DNA of 64,000 bases from the NCBI GenBank assembly GCA_011316305.1, contig SAUG01000028.1, positions 62,001-126,000 of the forward strand, written 5' to 3'. Below, piece after piece: positions 10,980 through 21,349 of the stretch. The translations under genes and the position numbers were made by a program. Numbering within the stretch: position 1 is the first letter of the stretch; each line of letters starts with the position of its first letter. This DNA is from Rusavskia elegans. Taxonomy: Eukaryota > Ascomycota > Lecanoromycetes > Teloschistales > Teloschistaceae. The notes under the pieces are model-generated. The model saw only the letters and a list, made by a program, of their open reading frames with translations, searched no databases and had not been told where the DNA came from.

Positions 10980-11305
10980 CTATGCGAGAACGATCTCTGG
11001 CATGAGTGGCTGTGATCTACTCCGATCAAGGATATTTGCAGTAGTAGAAGACATCGCCAGATCCTGGTAGCCTTTAGCACGTTCCGAAGACCCACATTTT
11101 CCCTCACAATTCTCGTCATCCCGTTTGGTCTCTTCCTCACAGGCATCGGCTGTTGGAACATCTGGCGGTCCCTCCTCATCACTGCCGTCGACCGCAGGTC
11201 TCGTAGGCTTCGATCGCTGCGATTGGTGGCAGCACGGATAATCTTGTCACGAGGCAATACCTTTGATTTTGCTGGTGGAGTTGCTGCTCGCAATGGGTGG
11301 GACAT
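10980..11305 (-). CDS. Small two-exon hypothetical gene divergent from MMS22
   Basis: Found by splice reasoning, not as one open frame. Exon 1 is 11261-11305 (MSHPLRAATPPAKSK), the intron 11217-11260 (44 bp, GTATTG..GCAG) and exon 2 10980-11216. The joined product has 93 residues: a basic start, an acidic middle (DGSDEEGPPD, CEEETKRDDENCEGKC) and a C-terminal tail. Exon 1 ends on a codon boundary and exon 2 is open in the matching frame after an in-frame stop inside the intron, which supports the splice. The start codon lies 183 bp from the preferred MMS22 start on the other strand. No family recognised; further exons are possible. Confidence 0.4.
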
Positions 11306-11488
11306 CACCAAGGCTAATCGTCCGATAGGTTCAATCGTTTCTGATCACGTGAATTAGCGCCGTCAGATAGCGCTAAGATAATGTTCGCGTTTCCAAACGC
11401 AGCCGACGCGACTACAGAGACACTTCCAGATCTGCCTAAGACTTTCCTCTACTTGCGAACCAGGCTGCAGGATGAACGAAGTGATTCC

Positions 11489-14400
11489 ATGGCAGAATGG
11501 AAGTCTCGTGGCTATGTCCCAGACTCGGATGAGGAGGATGATACGAGCACCAGCAGTGAAAGCCAAGAGCAAAGCCAGAAAGACAAACCATCCGCCGTGG
11601 GCTCAGGCCAGGTCATTCATGATGCAGAAGAGACAGCCAAGCACCACCCTCAGAATCCATCCCACGACAGCCCAGACGAATGCTCTACGGAAAATACAGC
11701 GGCTGAAGACGCGGAGAACGAGTCCGCGAATTTAGGGTGGAACGTCTTGTCCAGCTCTCAGGAGACAGATGAGCTACAAGGTCATCATCAGACGGCACCA
11801 AACCTACTTTTGCAAGTCAGTATTGGCAAGGATACTGCTGTATCCCAACACAACCTACACGAATCAATTTCAGAAACGAGTTCACTGTCATCACCGTTGA
11901 CGACCCCCCCCTCGAGTCGTACAGACCCCTCCTCGCCGGTCTTCAGTCAAAGTCGGGTAGCAAGTCACCATGTTGCTGTAGTAATCAGCAGTAGAGTCCA
12001 AGAGCAATCCGGTAATCAGGCAGCTCCACAGCAGTTTGTGCAAACATCGGATATCCCCTGTGAGAATCCTACTAGGCGAACTCGTAATCTGCGCCACCGA
12101 AATCCAATTCAATTACATCCCTATGCCATTGAGCATGAGAAATATCGTCAAGTTCTCCAGAACAGGGGGATAAAACCGCTGCGAATCGCACAAGGAGAAT
12201 CGCAGTTCACAAGAGCCCTTGCAGAAGACTCTCAAGCTGGGCCGTTCACTTCAGACGCCGAAAATCAAGATCCGAACCGCACTCAATCACGCTCGTCTTC
12301 TTTATCGAGCCTCAAGTCCCAACCCAAGCTTGGTCCTCCGCCTCAAGATGCCTTTCAGGATATCCATTTCGAGGAAGACGACCTCCCTGACATGGATGCA
12401 ATTTTGCGTCGAGTGCCGGCACAGGTTGCTTTCAATGGGCACAAAAGGCGGAAGGTTATGCGGTCTGTTCCGAAGCAAGGTCAATCTACTGATCCCACCG
12501 AACATCTTCTTGGGCCGGCGCATTTCAACAATAGCAAGGAGACCGTCATGACTCATGCGGATCAGTCGTTCTTTGATATACCAGTTTCGCCACCAAAATC
12601 TCAGACCAAATCCCCATCCTCAAGCCTGATGGACTACAGGGGCTTTCGAATTCCAAGAGGCATATCACCCATCGCTTTACCTACGCCTGTTACTTCTTCG
12701 GAGCCCAGACCACGGCCCTCATTAATCGCTAATGCCTCACCTTCAGAAAGATCATCATCCACAGGGGCAAGCTCCGGCAATGAATCCGAATTATCCGCGA
12801 ATGAACCTGCAAAAGGGATGAATGAAAGACTGGTAGGAGCGCAGCGCAAGATTCGAGGTGTCCTGCCAGCTTCTTGGTTGAAGCTAGATCTCCAAGCTCA
12901 GGCAAAAATAACGAAACAAAAGAATAGGCGCAGTGGATCACACTCGCCAGAGAAAGACATCATTCAGCAACGCGGTGTGGCTAGGCCAGTGGCATCACGC
13001 TACAAAGTCCACAAGGCTTCTGACACTCCGGTCCATATTCTAGACTCGTCAAGTGATGAGGATTCCGAACAGGAGCGTAGAAAGCCTGCACCGATAAGGC
13101 ATCCTTCTCACTCAACGAACAAGCACAGAGCAGCCTCTTTCTCGGATGTTGACGTCTTACCATTACCGAGCGATCTTTGGGGCGACGTAGTGGAAGACAA
13201 TCGTATCGACACCATGTTACCTACAGCCAGCAGACCAAGGAAGACTGGGCGCCTTAGCCAAAGAATCAAATCGAAGAAAAGGCAGACGAGGTTGACAGAG
13301 ATGCAAGTAGAAGAGCGGCAGACGACGCTGCAAGAAACGCCCGGTATGTCAAGATCCAGGCACAACGAACGGTCACGACTGTTTCACACCTCCATTAGAC
13401 TTCGAAGGCCAAAGTTCCGCCCACCAGACCTCAGTCTACTTGATGTACCCTCACCGAGCAGCTCCGTTGACGGCTCTAGACCATCGTTCATACGAGTCGC
13501 TCAACGCACGGTGCGCTCTCGTAACGATAAGGGGAAATCTGTTCCTAATCGCAAATATGTTCGCATGGCCACCGATATCGAGACACAAGAGGCAAATGAA
13601 TACCTGCGCTCCTGGCGAGAGGGGACTTTGAAGCCGAAAACAGTTACTCAGTGCTCTGACGCAGCGATAGTAGCAAGTTCCCGAGAACCGTTGCAACCGT
13701 GTGCGGGAAACAGAAATCCCGCGACGGTTGTAGAATGGAAGGATCGTGTTGCATCCAAGCCGAATATACCAACCAATGCAAGGCCACGCAATCAATCACC
13801 GAAAAATCCAAGGTCACGGAGTATACAGATATCCCTGGATCATATGATCAATCTCCGGTCGCGTATCCACGAACAACCTACCATGGGAGTCTCAAGGCAA
13901 ATACAACGGACTGGCGATGGGAAACAAGCTCGCAAGGGGTCTGTTCGTGCTGGTCATCTTCTGTCATCGTTCAGAGATCCTGATCAATTTAGACCAGCAA
14001 CACTGGAGTCGCTGCAGGCAAATTTCGATCGCAGGCGCCCTCTATCTTCCTTCCGCCACCATTTGAATCGGACCACTCAAGCAATTGCACCCGAAGCAAC
14101 AGTGAATCCTCTGTTGGCTAAATTTCTGGAGGATGACGATGTTTCATCCCGTACTACACTTCTGCCTAGAGTAGAACAGATCAATGACCCAGCTTCAGAA
14201 AACCCAGGTGCCGGTATTAGGCGTCGAAGACCTCGCAAACGTGAACCACAGCAGAGAATCATCCAACAACACCGTCGTCTATCGGCCGCGGATGCGGTCG
14301 AGGCAGATAACGTTGATCTTCCGCTGCAAGAAATTTATACAGAGACCACGGTAGAGAAGTCGGCCCCTTTGGTTGGATTGAGACCCTTTGGGACAACGTA

Positions 14401-17400
14401 TACAACCAGCTTCGACATTGCTCCCCTGCCTCCAGGCAGCTACTTCTCCGCTGGTACATTTCTTGGCAGTGGAGACTTCGCAACATCGTTTATAACTAGA
14501 GATCTTGATCAAGCTCGAGGGTTTTCAGCAATTCAATCCGGTCCTTCAGCGTTTCGATGGGGATCCTGGAACGACAACGTCTCCGGCCAATTAGGCACAA
14601 TGGTTGATCAGAGTTGTGAAGACCTCCAACAAGTGTCGGACCAGGACCAGGATACTTTTGTCTCGGTGATGAATGGTACGATCCACCTATTAGGACAGAT
14701 AGTGGGATACTTCTCATCCAATTTGAGCTTCTACGATGCTATCGATCGCATTAACTTCTTACAACGCTGCAGGACTTTAGTCGCTCGTCTTGTCCAAGAA
14801 CTACCCAGGAATCCGCTCGAGTCCAAACAGACGAACGTGGAAGGGTCGGGTAACGTTTCTGAGTCTCAAAGTCTCTGCGTGCGAGCTCTCAAACTCTGTG
14901 TGGTGCTTGCTACCCAGCTACGGCAAATCTCGAAGCATGATGTCGTTCCCCATCCTGTTCAAGTTGTCTTCAAGGACTTTCTAGAACAGTCCGCCGTTCA
15001 TGCTCTTGAATATGCTTTTGCCAAGCATCCTGCTGGCTTCGCACAAAGTCGCGAGAGGTTGAGACAGCCTGGTAACTGCCCGGTTGTCTTTGACGAGCGC
15101 CACTTTGCTGTTGAATTGCTTGTAGTGGTCAGCCATGCATTAGCTGAAAATCACTCACTCGATACTCTCTGGACTGGCTTGCGGTCGTCCGTTGTATTCC
15201 CGTCTTTAGAGGCACCCAATGATACTCGAGTCTTGGAGCTCTGTTGGGAAAGAATATTTCTCGTACTCCCTTTTCTCGAGATTGACAGACAAGGCGTTCT
15301 GGAGGTTGGTCGGCGTTTTAAAATGTCATTCGAAAATTGGACGACCGTGAAACATCTTCTAGAACCTGTTCTCAAAGTCTACCGCTCCGACACGCAAAGG
15401 CAATCTCCGACACTCAATAATTACTGTCGAGCGATTTTCGGTCGATGCTTTGGACTAATCACGACTTGGGGCTGGCGCAAGTGTGAGTCTAATATAGGCA
15501 TCCTCTTCGATTTCTTTGCCCGTAGGAGTCTTTCCAATCTTCCCAATGAAGAGGCTCACGGCTCGCCCCAATTTCTCGCACACCTGCACGAGCAGCCTCT
15601 TCTGGGGCTTGCGACCGAGGATCGATGCTTCCATGTCTTCTTGAAGATAATCGGCAGCGGCTTGTATGAGATGCGAAAAGTCTACCCAGATAAGAAAATC
15701 GGAGGTATTGTCTGGCGATTGTTACCAAACCACGGACGATTTCTCCCCAAGGATCAAGCTATCAGTCAGGTGGATTTGGATGCTTTGCGGAATCATCACG
15801 ACCTATTATGTACGCTGTACTGGGGATCGCCTCAACGAGTACGGCCGAAACCAACCGTCCTCCAAAATCTGGTAGATGTGGAAAATTCTCACAAAGAGGC
15901 GTGTCATATCAACATACGGTCGTGGTTGAATCTAGTCACGTATCAATTGACCGCTAATGAACCATTATCGAGCCTTGAGTCTTTCGTCAAGTGGTTGTCC
16001 GACCTCTTCGCTCAGATTGTACGGCAACATCAACATGCTCGCACCGAAGCCGAAGAACAAGTGCGGCTAGCCGAATCTGCGGAAGGCTACGTAGTCAATA
16101 GGTCGCTGCTGGAGTTGACTATAACCCAGAATCAGCGCCAAGTCGAGGCCATCTTGATTGACCTGTTATCGTCCATGCAAATGGCAATGAACGTTGCCCC
16201 GGACCTGACGGCAGCCAAAACCCTTCTTATCCCTGATTTGGTATCCATCTTCAACTTATTCAGTACCCGGTCACCGCATACAAATAAGGTCATCATCTAC
16301 AGCCTTGAGATCTTGTTACTTTTCACTGTCAAAGCATTACCAGAGGCGCAGGCATTACCAGAGGCGCAGGGCACAGCATCTAGCGACAACGATGACAGCC
16401 AAGATTATGGCGACTGGTCGGCCCTCATCTCCGATGCATTACCTATGATCTCTTCCACACACGAAGCAGCTGGATACCTCGAGAGGTACTTTCAAGACCC
16501 GCTCAGACAGTTGTTGTCCAATTGCTTTGGCGCAGACAGCCCGCCCGAGGATGCTCTTCTTACCAAAGTTATCGAGACTTGGGTCGCTATGGGCCGAGTA
16601 CAAGTTCTTGGAGGTATAAGGTCTTGGGCAGAGTACCTTGGAGATTATGGGCATGATTCTTGGGCATCCTTGAGGGACACGGAGCAAACACGCAAATACT
16701 CGTCATACTATCTTGCTGTCTTGGTTGACAGTGATACAGCCGTTTTCAGGGAACACAAACAGCACATACTGAAAGCTTGGGCTGCCTCATTGGTGGAGCG
16801 AGAACTGCTCATTAAGTACCAGCATCGACTGACTAGCTCTTTGCTCAACGCGGACTGTGGCGACTCGATTCTTGCGAACCCGCCCTTTTGGGCCGTCGCC
16901 GGACGTTTTGAGATCACTGCGGCAGAGTTCTCGGAGCGACGGTTGTCGTTGATCACGAATATTCTATCGAACATGCGCAAATCCATAGAAGACGCAGAAG
17001 GTTCGGAAGCCATCCACCTCAGGTCAAATCATAGAGAGATCTTGAAAGTCATGATGGCTTCCATGAAGAACAACTATCAGGAGTTGGGTCATGGGTCTAA
17101 TGTCCGTGGGGCATACGTCGACTTTGTGCATCGAGTTGTCGAGCTTCTCCAGCAGCACACGTCGTCCATATGTCCGATTGATCGGTTTTTCACCGACTCG
17201 AGCTCATTCCCGCTGCCGGCTCATGATCCAACCTACGTCGTTGGACAGCTCATGAATTACGGCTTGCGATTACAGGATCACAGGACGCCAAAGCAGCTTG
17301 CAATGTTCGTCCAATCCGTATCGGAACGCGCTGCAGTAGACGGACAGCAAGTGTATCTAGTCAACCAGCTGTCGACAGCCATGAGTCCCAATGGCGGACG

Positions 17401-18124
17401 GGACGTCCTTGGGTCATCTGATCTGCGCTCATTCCTGATCATGGTCATCTTCCCGGCATACGTTGACATAGCTTTGAGCACCGCTTATGGTTGGATCATG
17501 GCTATTCCCATCCTTCAGGCGACACGAAAGGTCTTTTCCTCCATCATGGCCGACATCAATGGAGCCAATGAGACAAGTGTCGTCTCCATCTTTAGCATGA
17601 TTGCCGGCTTCCTTGGCTGTCTTCGACATTCAATTGACCTACTTGTCGATCACCCTGGTTACATGGAACAACCGAAGACTCTGAAGACAATTGCCGCATA
17701 CTTTGCAAGCATCACCGCCGTCCTGCCTGCGTTGGACTATATATGTCGTGTATCGAAAAGACATTGTCAAGCAGATGCTCTGATGAAATTCTTCGGCTCG
17801 TTTGCACTTTTTGCTGCACAGTCACTGCTCGGTCAGACCAACATCGATACTCCAAATATAGATACTTTCGAAGAAACGGGAAACACCAATGGGCAGCATG
17901 AAGATGTACAAGCCTTCGCTATCCACGAGCTTCGAGAAACACTGAACAGGAGTTGGATCTGCCACGACGAGATATACTATGTTAACAGAGGCCAGACTCG
18001 CCGGGAGATTGTCGTTGACATTGGGCTCTTCGAGGAGGAAAAGGCTAGTGCTCTCAGGGAGTTCGAAAGATTTCTTAATGTTCTGGGGCGAATGACTGTC
18101 CTTGGTAGGGGTACGATATTGTAA
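11489..18124 (+). CDS. MMS22: Mus7/MMS22 family protein, replication-fork repair ubiquitin-ligase subunit
   Basis: The frame is open from 11381, but the conserved start of this family is the ATG at 11489, which begins MAEWKSRGYVPDSDEEDD, giving 2211 residues. Mms22/Mus7 works in the nucleus with the Rtt101(Cul4)-Mms1 ubiquitin ligase and is needed to restart damaged or stalled replication forks. The first 900 residues are disordered, rich in Ser, Pro and basic patches, with phosphosite-like DSDEEDD and DSSSDEDSEQE. The conserved part begins near TSFDIAPLPPGSYFSAGTF and continues as a long alpha-helical region to the end. There are no introns over 6.6 kb. An 18-bp tandem duplication at 16334-16369 doubles ALPEAQ in an acidic loop. 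The Mgs1-like gene follows in tandem. Confidence 0.9.
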   Translation: MAEWKSRGYVPDSDEEDDTSTSSESQEQSQKDKPSAVGSGQVIHDAEETAKHHPQNPSHDSPDECSTENTAAEDAENESANLGWNVLSSSQETDELQGHHQTAPNLLLQVSIGKDTAVSQHNLHESISETSSLSSPLTTPPSSRTDPSSPVFSQSRVASHHVAVVISSRVQEQSGNQAAPQQFVQTSDIPCENPTRRTRNLRHRNPIQLHPYAIEHEKYRQVLQNRGIKPLRIAQGESQFTRALAEDSQAGPFTSDAENQDPNRTQSRSSSLSSLKSQPKLGPPPQDAFQDIHFEEDDLPDMDAILRRVPAQVAFNGHKRRKVMRSVPKQGQSTDPTEHLLGPAHFNNSKETVMTHADQSFFDIPVSPPKSQTKSPSSSLMDYRGFRIPRGISPIALPTPVTSSEPRPRPSLIANASPSERSSSTGASSGNESELSANEPAKGMNERLVGAQRKIRGVLPASWLKLDLQAQAKITKQKNRRSGSHSPEKDIIQQRGVARPVASRYKVHKASDTPVHILDSSSDEDSEQERRKPAPIRHPSHSTNKHRAASFSDVDVLPLPSDLWGDVVEDNRIDTMLPTASRPRKTGRLSQRIKSKKRQTRLTEMQVEERQTTLQETPGMSRSRHNERSRLFHTSIRLRRPKFRPPDLSLLDVPSPSSSVDGSRPSFIRVAQRTVRSRNDKGKSVPNRKYVRMATDIETQEANEYLRSWREGTLKPKTVTQCSDAAIVASSREPLQPCAGNRNPATVVEWKDRVASKPNIPTNARPRNQSPKNPRSRSIQISLDHMINLRSRIHEQPTMGVSRQIQRTGDGKQARKGSVRAGHLLSSFRDPDQFRPATLESLQANFDRRRPLSSFRHHLNRTTQAIAPEATVNPLLAKFLEDDDVSSRTTLLPRVEQINDPASENPGAGIRRRRPRKREPQQRIIQQHRRLSAADAVEADNVDLPLQEIYTETTVEKSAPLVGLRPFGTTYTTSFDIAPLPPGSYFSAGTFLGSGDFATSFITRDLDQARGFSAIQSGPSAFRWGSWNDNVSGQLGTMVDQSCEDLQQVSDQDQDTFVSVMNGTIHLLGQIVGYFSSNLSFYDAIDRINFLQRCRTLVARLVQELPRNPLESKQTNVEGSGNVSESQSLCVRALKLCVVLATQLRQISKHDVVPHPVQVVFKDFLEQSAVHALEYAFAKHPAGFAQSRERLRQPGNCPVVFDERHFAVELLVVVSHALAENHSLDTLWTGLRSSVVFPSLEAPNDTRVLELCWERIFLVLPFLEIDRQGVLEVGRRFKMSFENWTTVKHLLEPVLKVYRSDTQRQSPTLNNYCRAIFGRCFGLITTWGWRKCESNIGILFDFFARRSLSNLPNEEAHGSPQFLAHLHEQPLLGLATEDRCFHVFLKIIGSGLYEMRKVYPDKKIGGIVWRLLPNHGRFLPKDQAISQVDLDALRNHHDLLCTLYWGSPQRVRPKPTVLQNLVDVENSHKEACHINIRSWLNLVTYQLTANEPLSSLESFVKWLSDLFAQIVRQHQHARTEAEEQVRLAESAEGYVVNRSLLELTITQNQRQVEAILIDLLSSMQMAMNVAPDLTAAKTLLIPDLVSIFNLFSTRSPHTNKVIIYSLEILLLFTVKALPEAQALPEAQGTASSDNDDSQDYGDWSALISDALPMISSTHEAAGYLERYFQDPLRQLLSNCFGADSPPEDALLTKVIETWVAMGRVQVLGGIRSWAEYLGDYGHDSWASLRDTEQTRKYSSYYLAVLVDSDTAVFREHKQHILKAWAASLVERELLIKYQHRLTSSLLNADCGDSILANPPFWAVAGRFEITAAEFSERRLSLITNILSNMRKSIEDAEGSEAIHLRSNHREILKVMMASMKNNYQELGHGSNVRGAYVDFVHRVVELLQQHTSSICPIDRFFTDSSSFPLPAHDPTYVVGQLMNYGLRLQDHRTPKQLAMFVQSVSERAAVDGQQVYLVNQLSTAMSPNGGRDVLGSSDLRSFLIMVIFPAYVDIALSTAYGWIMAIPILQATRKVFSSIMADINGANETSVVSIFSMIAGFLGCLRHSIDLLVDHPGYMEQPKTLKTIAAYFASITAVLPALDYICRVSKRHCQADALMKFFGSFALFAAQSLLGQTNIDTPNIDTFEETGNTNGQHEDVQAFAIHELRETLNRSWICHDEIYYVNRGQTRREIVVDIGLFEEEKASALREFERFLNVLGRMTVLGRGTIL

Positions 18125-18443
18125 GGGAGTTCCGTGTTGAAGCGGCATAGCATTTTTGTACTCACGAGGCATGGGAAGCGGGCCAATTACGTTGACCGGA
18201 GTAGAGTGAGCGTTCAATAACGATGATCATGAACCAGTAGTTACTTAAACCTTATCATATTGTACCAATGCTACTGTTGAACCTGATGGTGTGAATGTCT
18301 TCTTAATTGGCGAAAACGCGCCAAGACATGTGCTTGGCACGCGGAAATCGCGTCCCCCAAATTTGACGACCAACCTCGCGAGTCGCAATAATGCCTGACT
18401 CGAAGAGTTCAAACATCTCGACTCAGCATGTATTTCTGCTGCC
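18125..18443. other. Short tandem intergenic region
   Basis: Separates the stop of MMS22 from the start of the WRNIP1/Mgs1 gene on the same strand. It must hold the 3' end of the first and the promoter of the second. No further gene seen. Confidence 0.4.
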
Positions 18444-20141
18444 ATGGTCAATTGCCCTATATGTGGCAAGAGCGTCAAGGAGAGCAAAATTAACCTACAC
18501 CTTGATTCGGCCTGCGAGCTTCATATCGACACCCAGCCGTCTTCGCAAGCAGTCCACTCAAATGAATCGCCAGAAGTATCCAGCTTCTTTAAGAAAACCC
18601 CAAGCAAAAGCGTTAGCTCTGCAGCCCTAGTGAATGAAAGGCCTCGGCCTTCAGACGTTGTCCAGACGAAGCCAGGCACCGGAACGCCCCCGAACAACAC
18701 CAAATCAGCTGGCAGCAAACGCCATGCTACTGAAGAGACGTCGCCCACGGACGATGCCAAACAAGATGGCAGCGCATCTTTGGATCCAACTGCAAAACGG
18801 CTGAAAACATCGACCGCCGCTCAACGCGCAGCACCTCTGGCCGAGCGCATGCGACCTCGAACCCTTGACGATGTGTATGGACAAGAGTTGGTTGGCCCGG
18901 ACGGAGTACTTCGTGGCCTTATCGAGACTGACCGTGTCCCATCAATGATCCTCTGGGGCGGAGCGGGCACAGGGAAGACAACCATTGCACGAGTCATCGC
19001 AACCATGGTGGGAAGTCGGTTCGTGGAAATCAATAGCACAAGCTCAGGGGTCGGTGAATGCAAGAAAATCTTTGGCGAGGCTAGCAACGAGCTGCGGTTG
19101 ACGGGAAGAAAGACCATCATCTTTTGCGACGAGATCCACCGCTTCTCCAAAAGTCAGCAGGATGTCTTTCTGGGTCCCGTCGAGAGTGGCCAAGTCACAC
19201 TGATAGGCGCGACAACGGAGAATCCTTCTTTCAAGGTCCAGAATGCGTTGCTATCCCGGTGTCGAACGTTCACCCTGCAGAAACTCACGGATGCCGACGT
19301 CAATACGATAATACAACGAGCACTCGATGTAGAAGGACCCAACTATTCGCCGTCCTCGTTGGTCGATGCGGAATTGATTCAATACCTCTCCGCATTTGCA
19401 GATGGCGACGCAAGAACCGGCTTGAATCTTCTTGAACTAGCAATGGACGTTTCCAAGCGACCTAATGCCACCAAGGAAAGCATCAAATCTGCTCTCACCA
19501 AAACGCTGGTCTACGACCGCGCTGGCGACCAGCATTGTATGTTGCTATCATTCTCGGTTTCTAGCAATGTTCTGTGACTTACCATTACAGATGACACGAT
19601 CTCCGCCCTCCACAAGTCCGTCCGCGGATCCGATGCCCATGCCTCCCTCTACTATCTCAGCCGCATGCTTACCTCCGGCGAAGACCCCCTGTACATCGCC
19701 CGCCGTCTCGTCATCATAGCTTCGGAAGACGTCGGACTCGCAGATAACACCCTCCTACCCCTCGCCACAGCAACATACACGGCCTGCGAAAAGATCGGCA
19801 TGCCAGAATGCCGCATCAATCTCGCCCACTGCGTATCCGCTCTGGCACTAGCAAAGAAAAGTACTCGTGCCTACCGCGGTTTGAACAATGCGGGCAAAAT
19901 TTTGGAGGAGCCGGGCATGGCTGGATTGCCCATCCCGATGCATTTGAGGAATGCGCCCACAAGGCTGTTGAAGGAGATTGGGGCGGGGAGGGAGTATAAG
20001 TATAATCCGGCGTATCGAGATGGGAGGGTCAAGCAGGAGTATTTGCCGGAGATGTTACGCGGGAGCGTGTTTTTGGAAGATGAGGATTTGGGTATGGAAG
20101 TCGATGGGGATTTGGATGTTGAGAGAGAATCCCACTGCTGA
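18444..20141 (+). CDS. MGS1: WRNIP1/Mgs1-type AAA+ ATPase with ubiquitin-binding zinc finger
   Basis: Exon 1 is 18444-19536, the intron 19537-19590 (54 bp, GTATGT..ACAG) and exon 2 19591-20141, giving 547 residues, near the yeast Mgs1 length. Mgs1/WRNIP1 is a nuclear ATPase that acts at stalled forks with PCNA and DNA polymerase delta. The N-terminus is a Rad18-type UBZ finger (CPIC at residues 4-7, HLDSAC at 19-24). The AAA+ core has Walker A GGAGTGKT (172-179), Walker B IIFCDEIH (225-232) and the sensor-1 GATTENPSF. The C-terminal clamp-loader-like domain is complete ([27 protein letters not shown]). Residues 42-51 ([10 protein letters not shown]) resemble a PIP box lacking the initial Gln. 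The gene follows MMS22 in tandem. Confidence 0.94.
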
Positions 20142-21349
20142 AAGCTTTTGGGATTTTGTTTTTTGTTGCCTCCTCCCGTGTCCGAATATGCGCCGGTTTT
20201 CGTTCGGGATTCCGGAGTGGGGCATGGTGTGCAGTGGCGTGGGAGGTTTGAATATGAGGTTTGCATGGTTCGAGCTTGACTTGGAGAGGTCGATCTTTCG
20301 GTCAGGGCGCTACTTTGTTGTTATAGTGTAGTAGCACATAAGGATGTTCGCCAGGGCAGAGTGCTATGGATGTCGAAGTCTGAGCGGAGTCTAGGCAAAA
20401 GTATTGGGCCATTTTTACCATTCAACCTTTGAATGGCACACCATCTCTGATAAATACCGTCTTCTCTATGTCTTAACGGATACGAAAAGGTCAACACCAC
20501 GTCTTATTCGAAGAGAAGTTGGAGGATACGTTGAAGGAAACAGAAGGTATACGAGGAAGGACAAAGACAAAACCCGGTGCCGAGAGAACTGCCACGGGAC
20601 AGACGCAGTGAAAGCAGCAGAAGGCAGGTCGGCAATTGAAAGATTGGGCATCGCGAGTGATGGCATGGTCTTACAGATGTCTTAGTTGATTGAGATGGAC
20701 CAAACAGCCTCATATCGACTTCGCATGCCATGACAAGGAGAATCCACCAATTCAGAGATTGATGATATGTATTCACTGCTCTGCTCTCGAGGCCCAGTAT
20801 GATGCAGCCCAAGGAATGCCACGGACCTTCGAGGCACCCATTTGGGCTGAGCTGTAGGCTGCAGAGACTAATGTCAAAAGCTCAGCTGGCAGACACTACT
20901 TGGAAAAAGCGGCAAGCAATGTCCTACCAAGAAGAACAGCACTCTGGGCGAACCATCTCCAGTCTGTTGGAGACCTGCATGCGTCAAACGTTGAGGTGTC
21001 GCCGAATATGTCAGACTGCAGTGGGAGAATCTTGGGGTAAAAGCTGCTGGATATAGGAATGTAATCTTACAGCTAGCGTACTTGTATCGTAACGTACACA
21101 TCACCTCCTTACCTTTAGGTCGGTATGCAGTCGGCATCACTCATCACCAACCAGTCATGCAGTTCAAGCGGCTGCCAGTGGTCCGACGATTGCCCCGTGT
21201 GCAGTCTTCTGCTTTGTACAGAGTACCTCCACTGGAAGATATGACTATGACTGTGCTGACTACCTGAGGCTGCATCAGGTACTTCTCCATTTGCCTTTCA
21301 GTCGGTCGTAATGTTGAGCTTATAGAGCTTCCATGTCATAACCATTTCT
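20142..21349. other. Intergenic region, no gene recognised
   Basis: About 1.2 kb after the Mgs1-like gene. The first 250 bp are GT-rich and probably 3' UTR. Short frames on both strands show no family resemblance. The last part may contain the lost 5' exon or promoter of the broken acyltransferase that follows. Confidence 0.4.
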
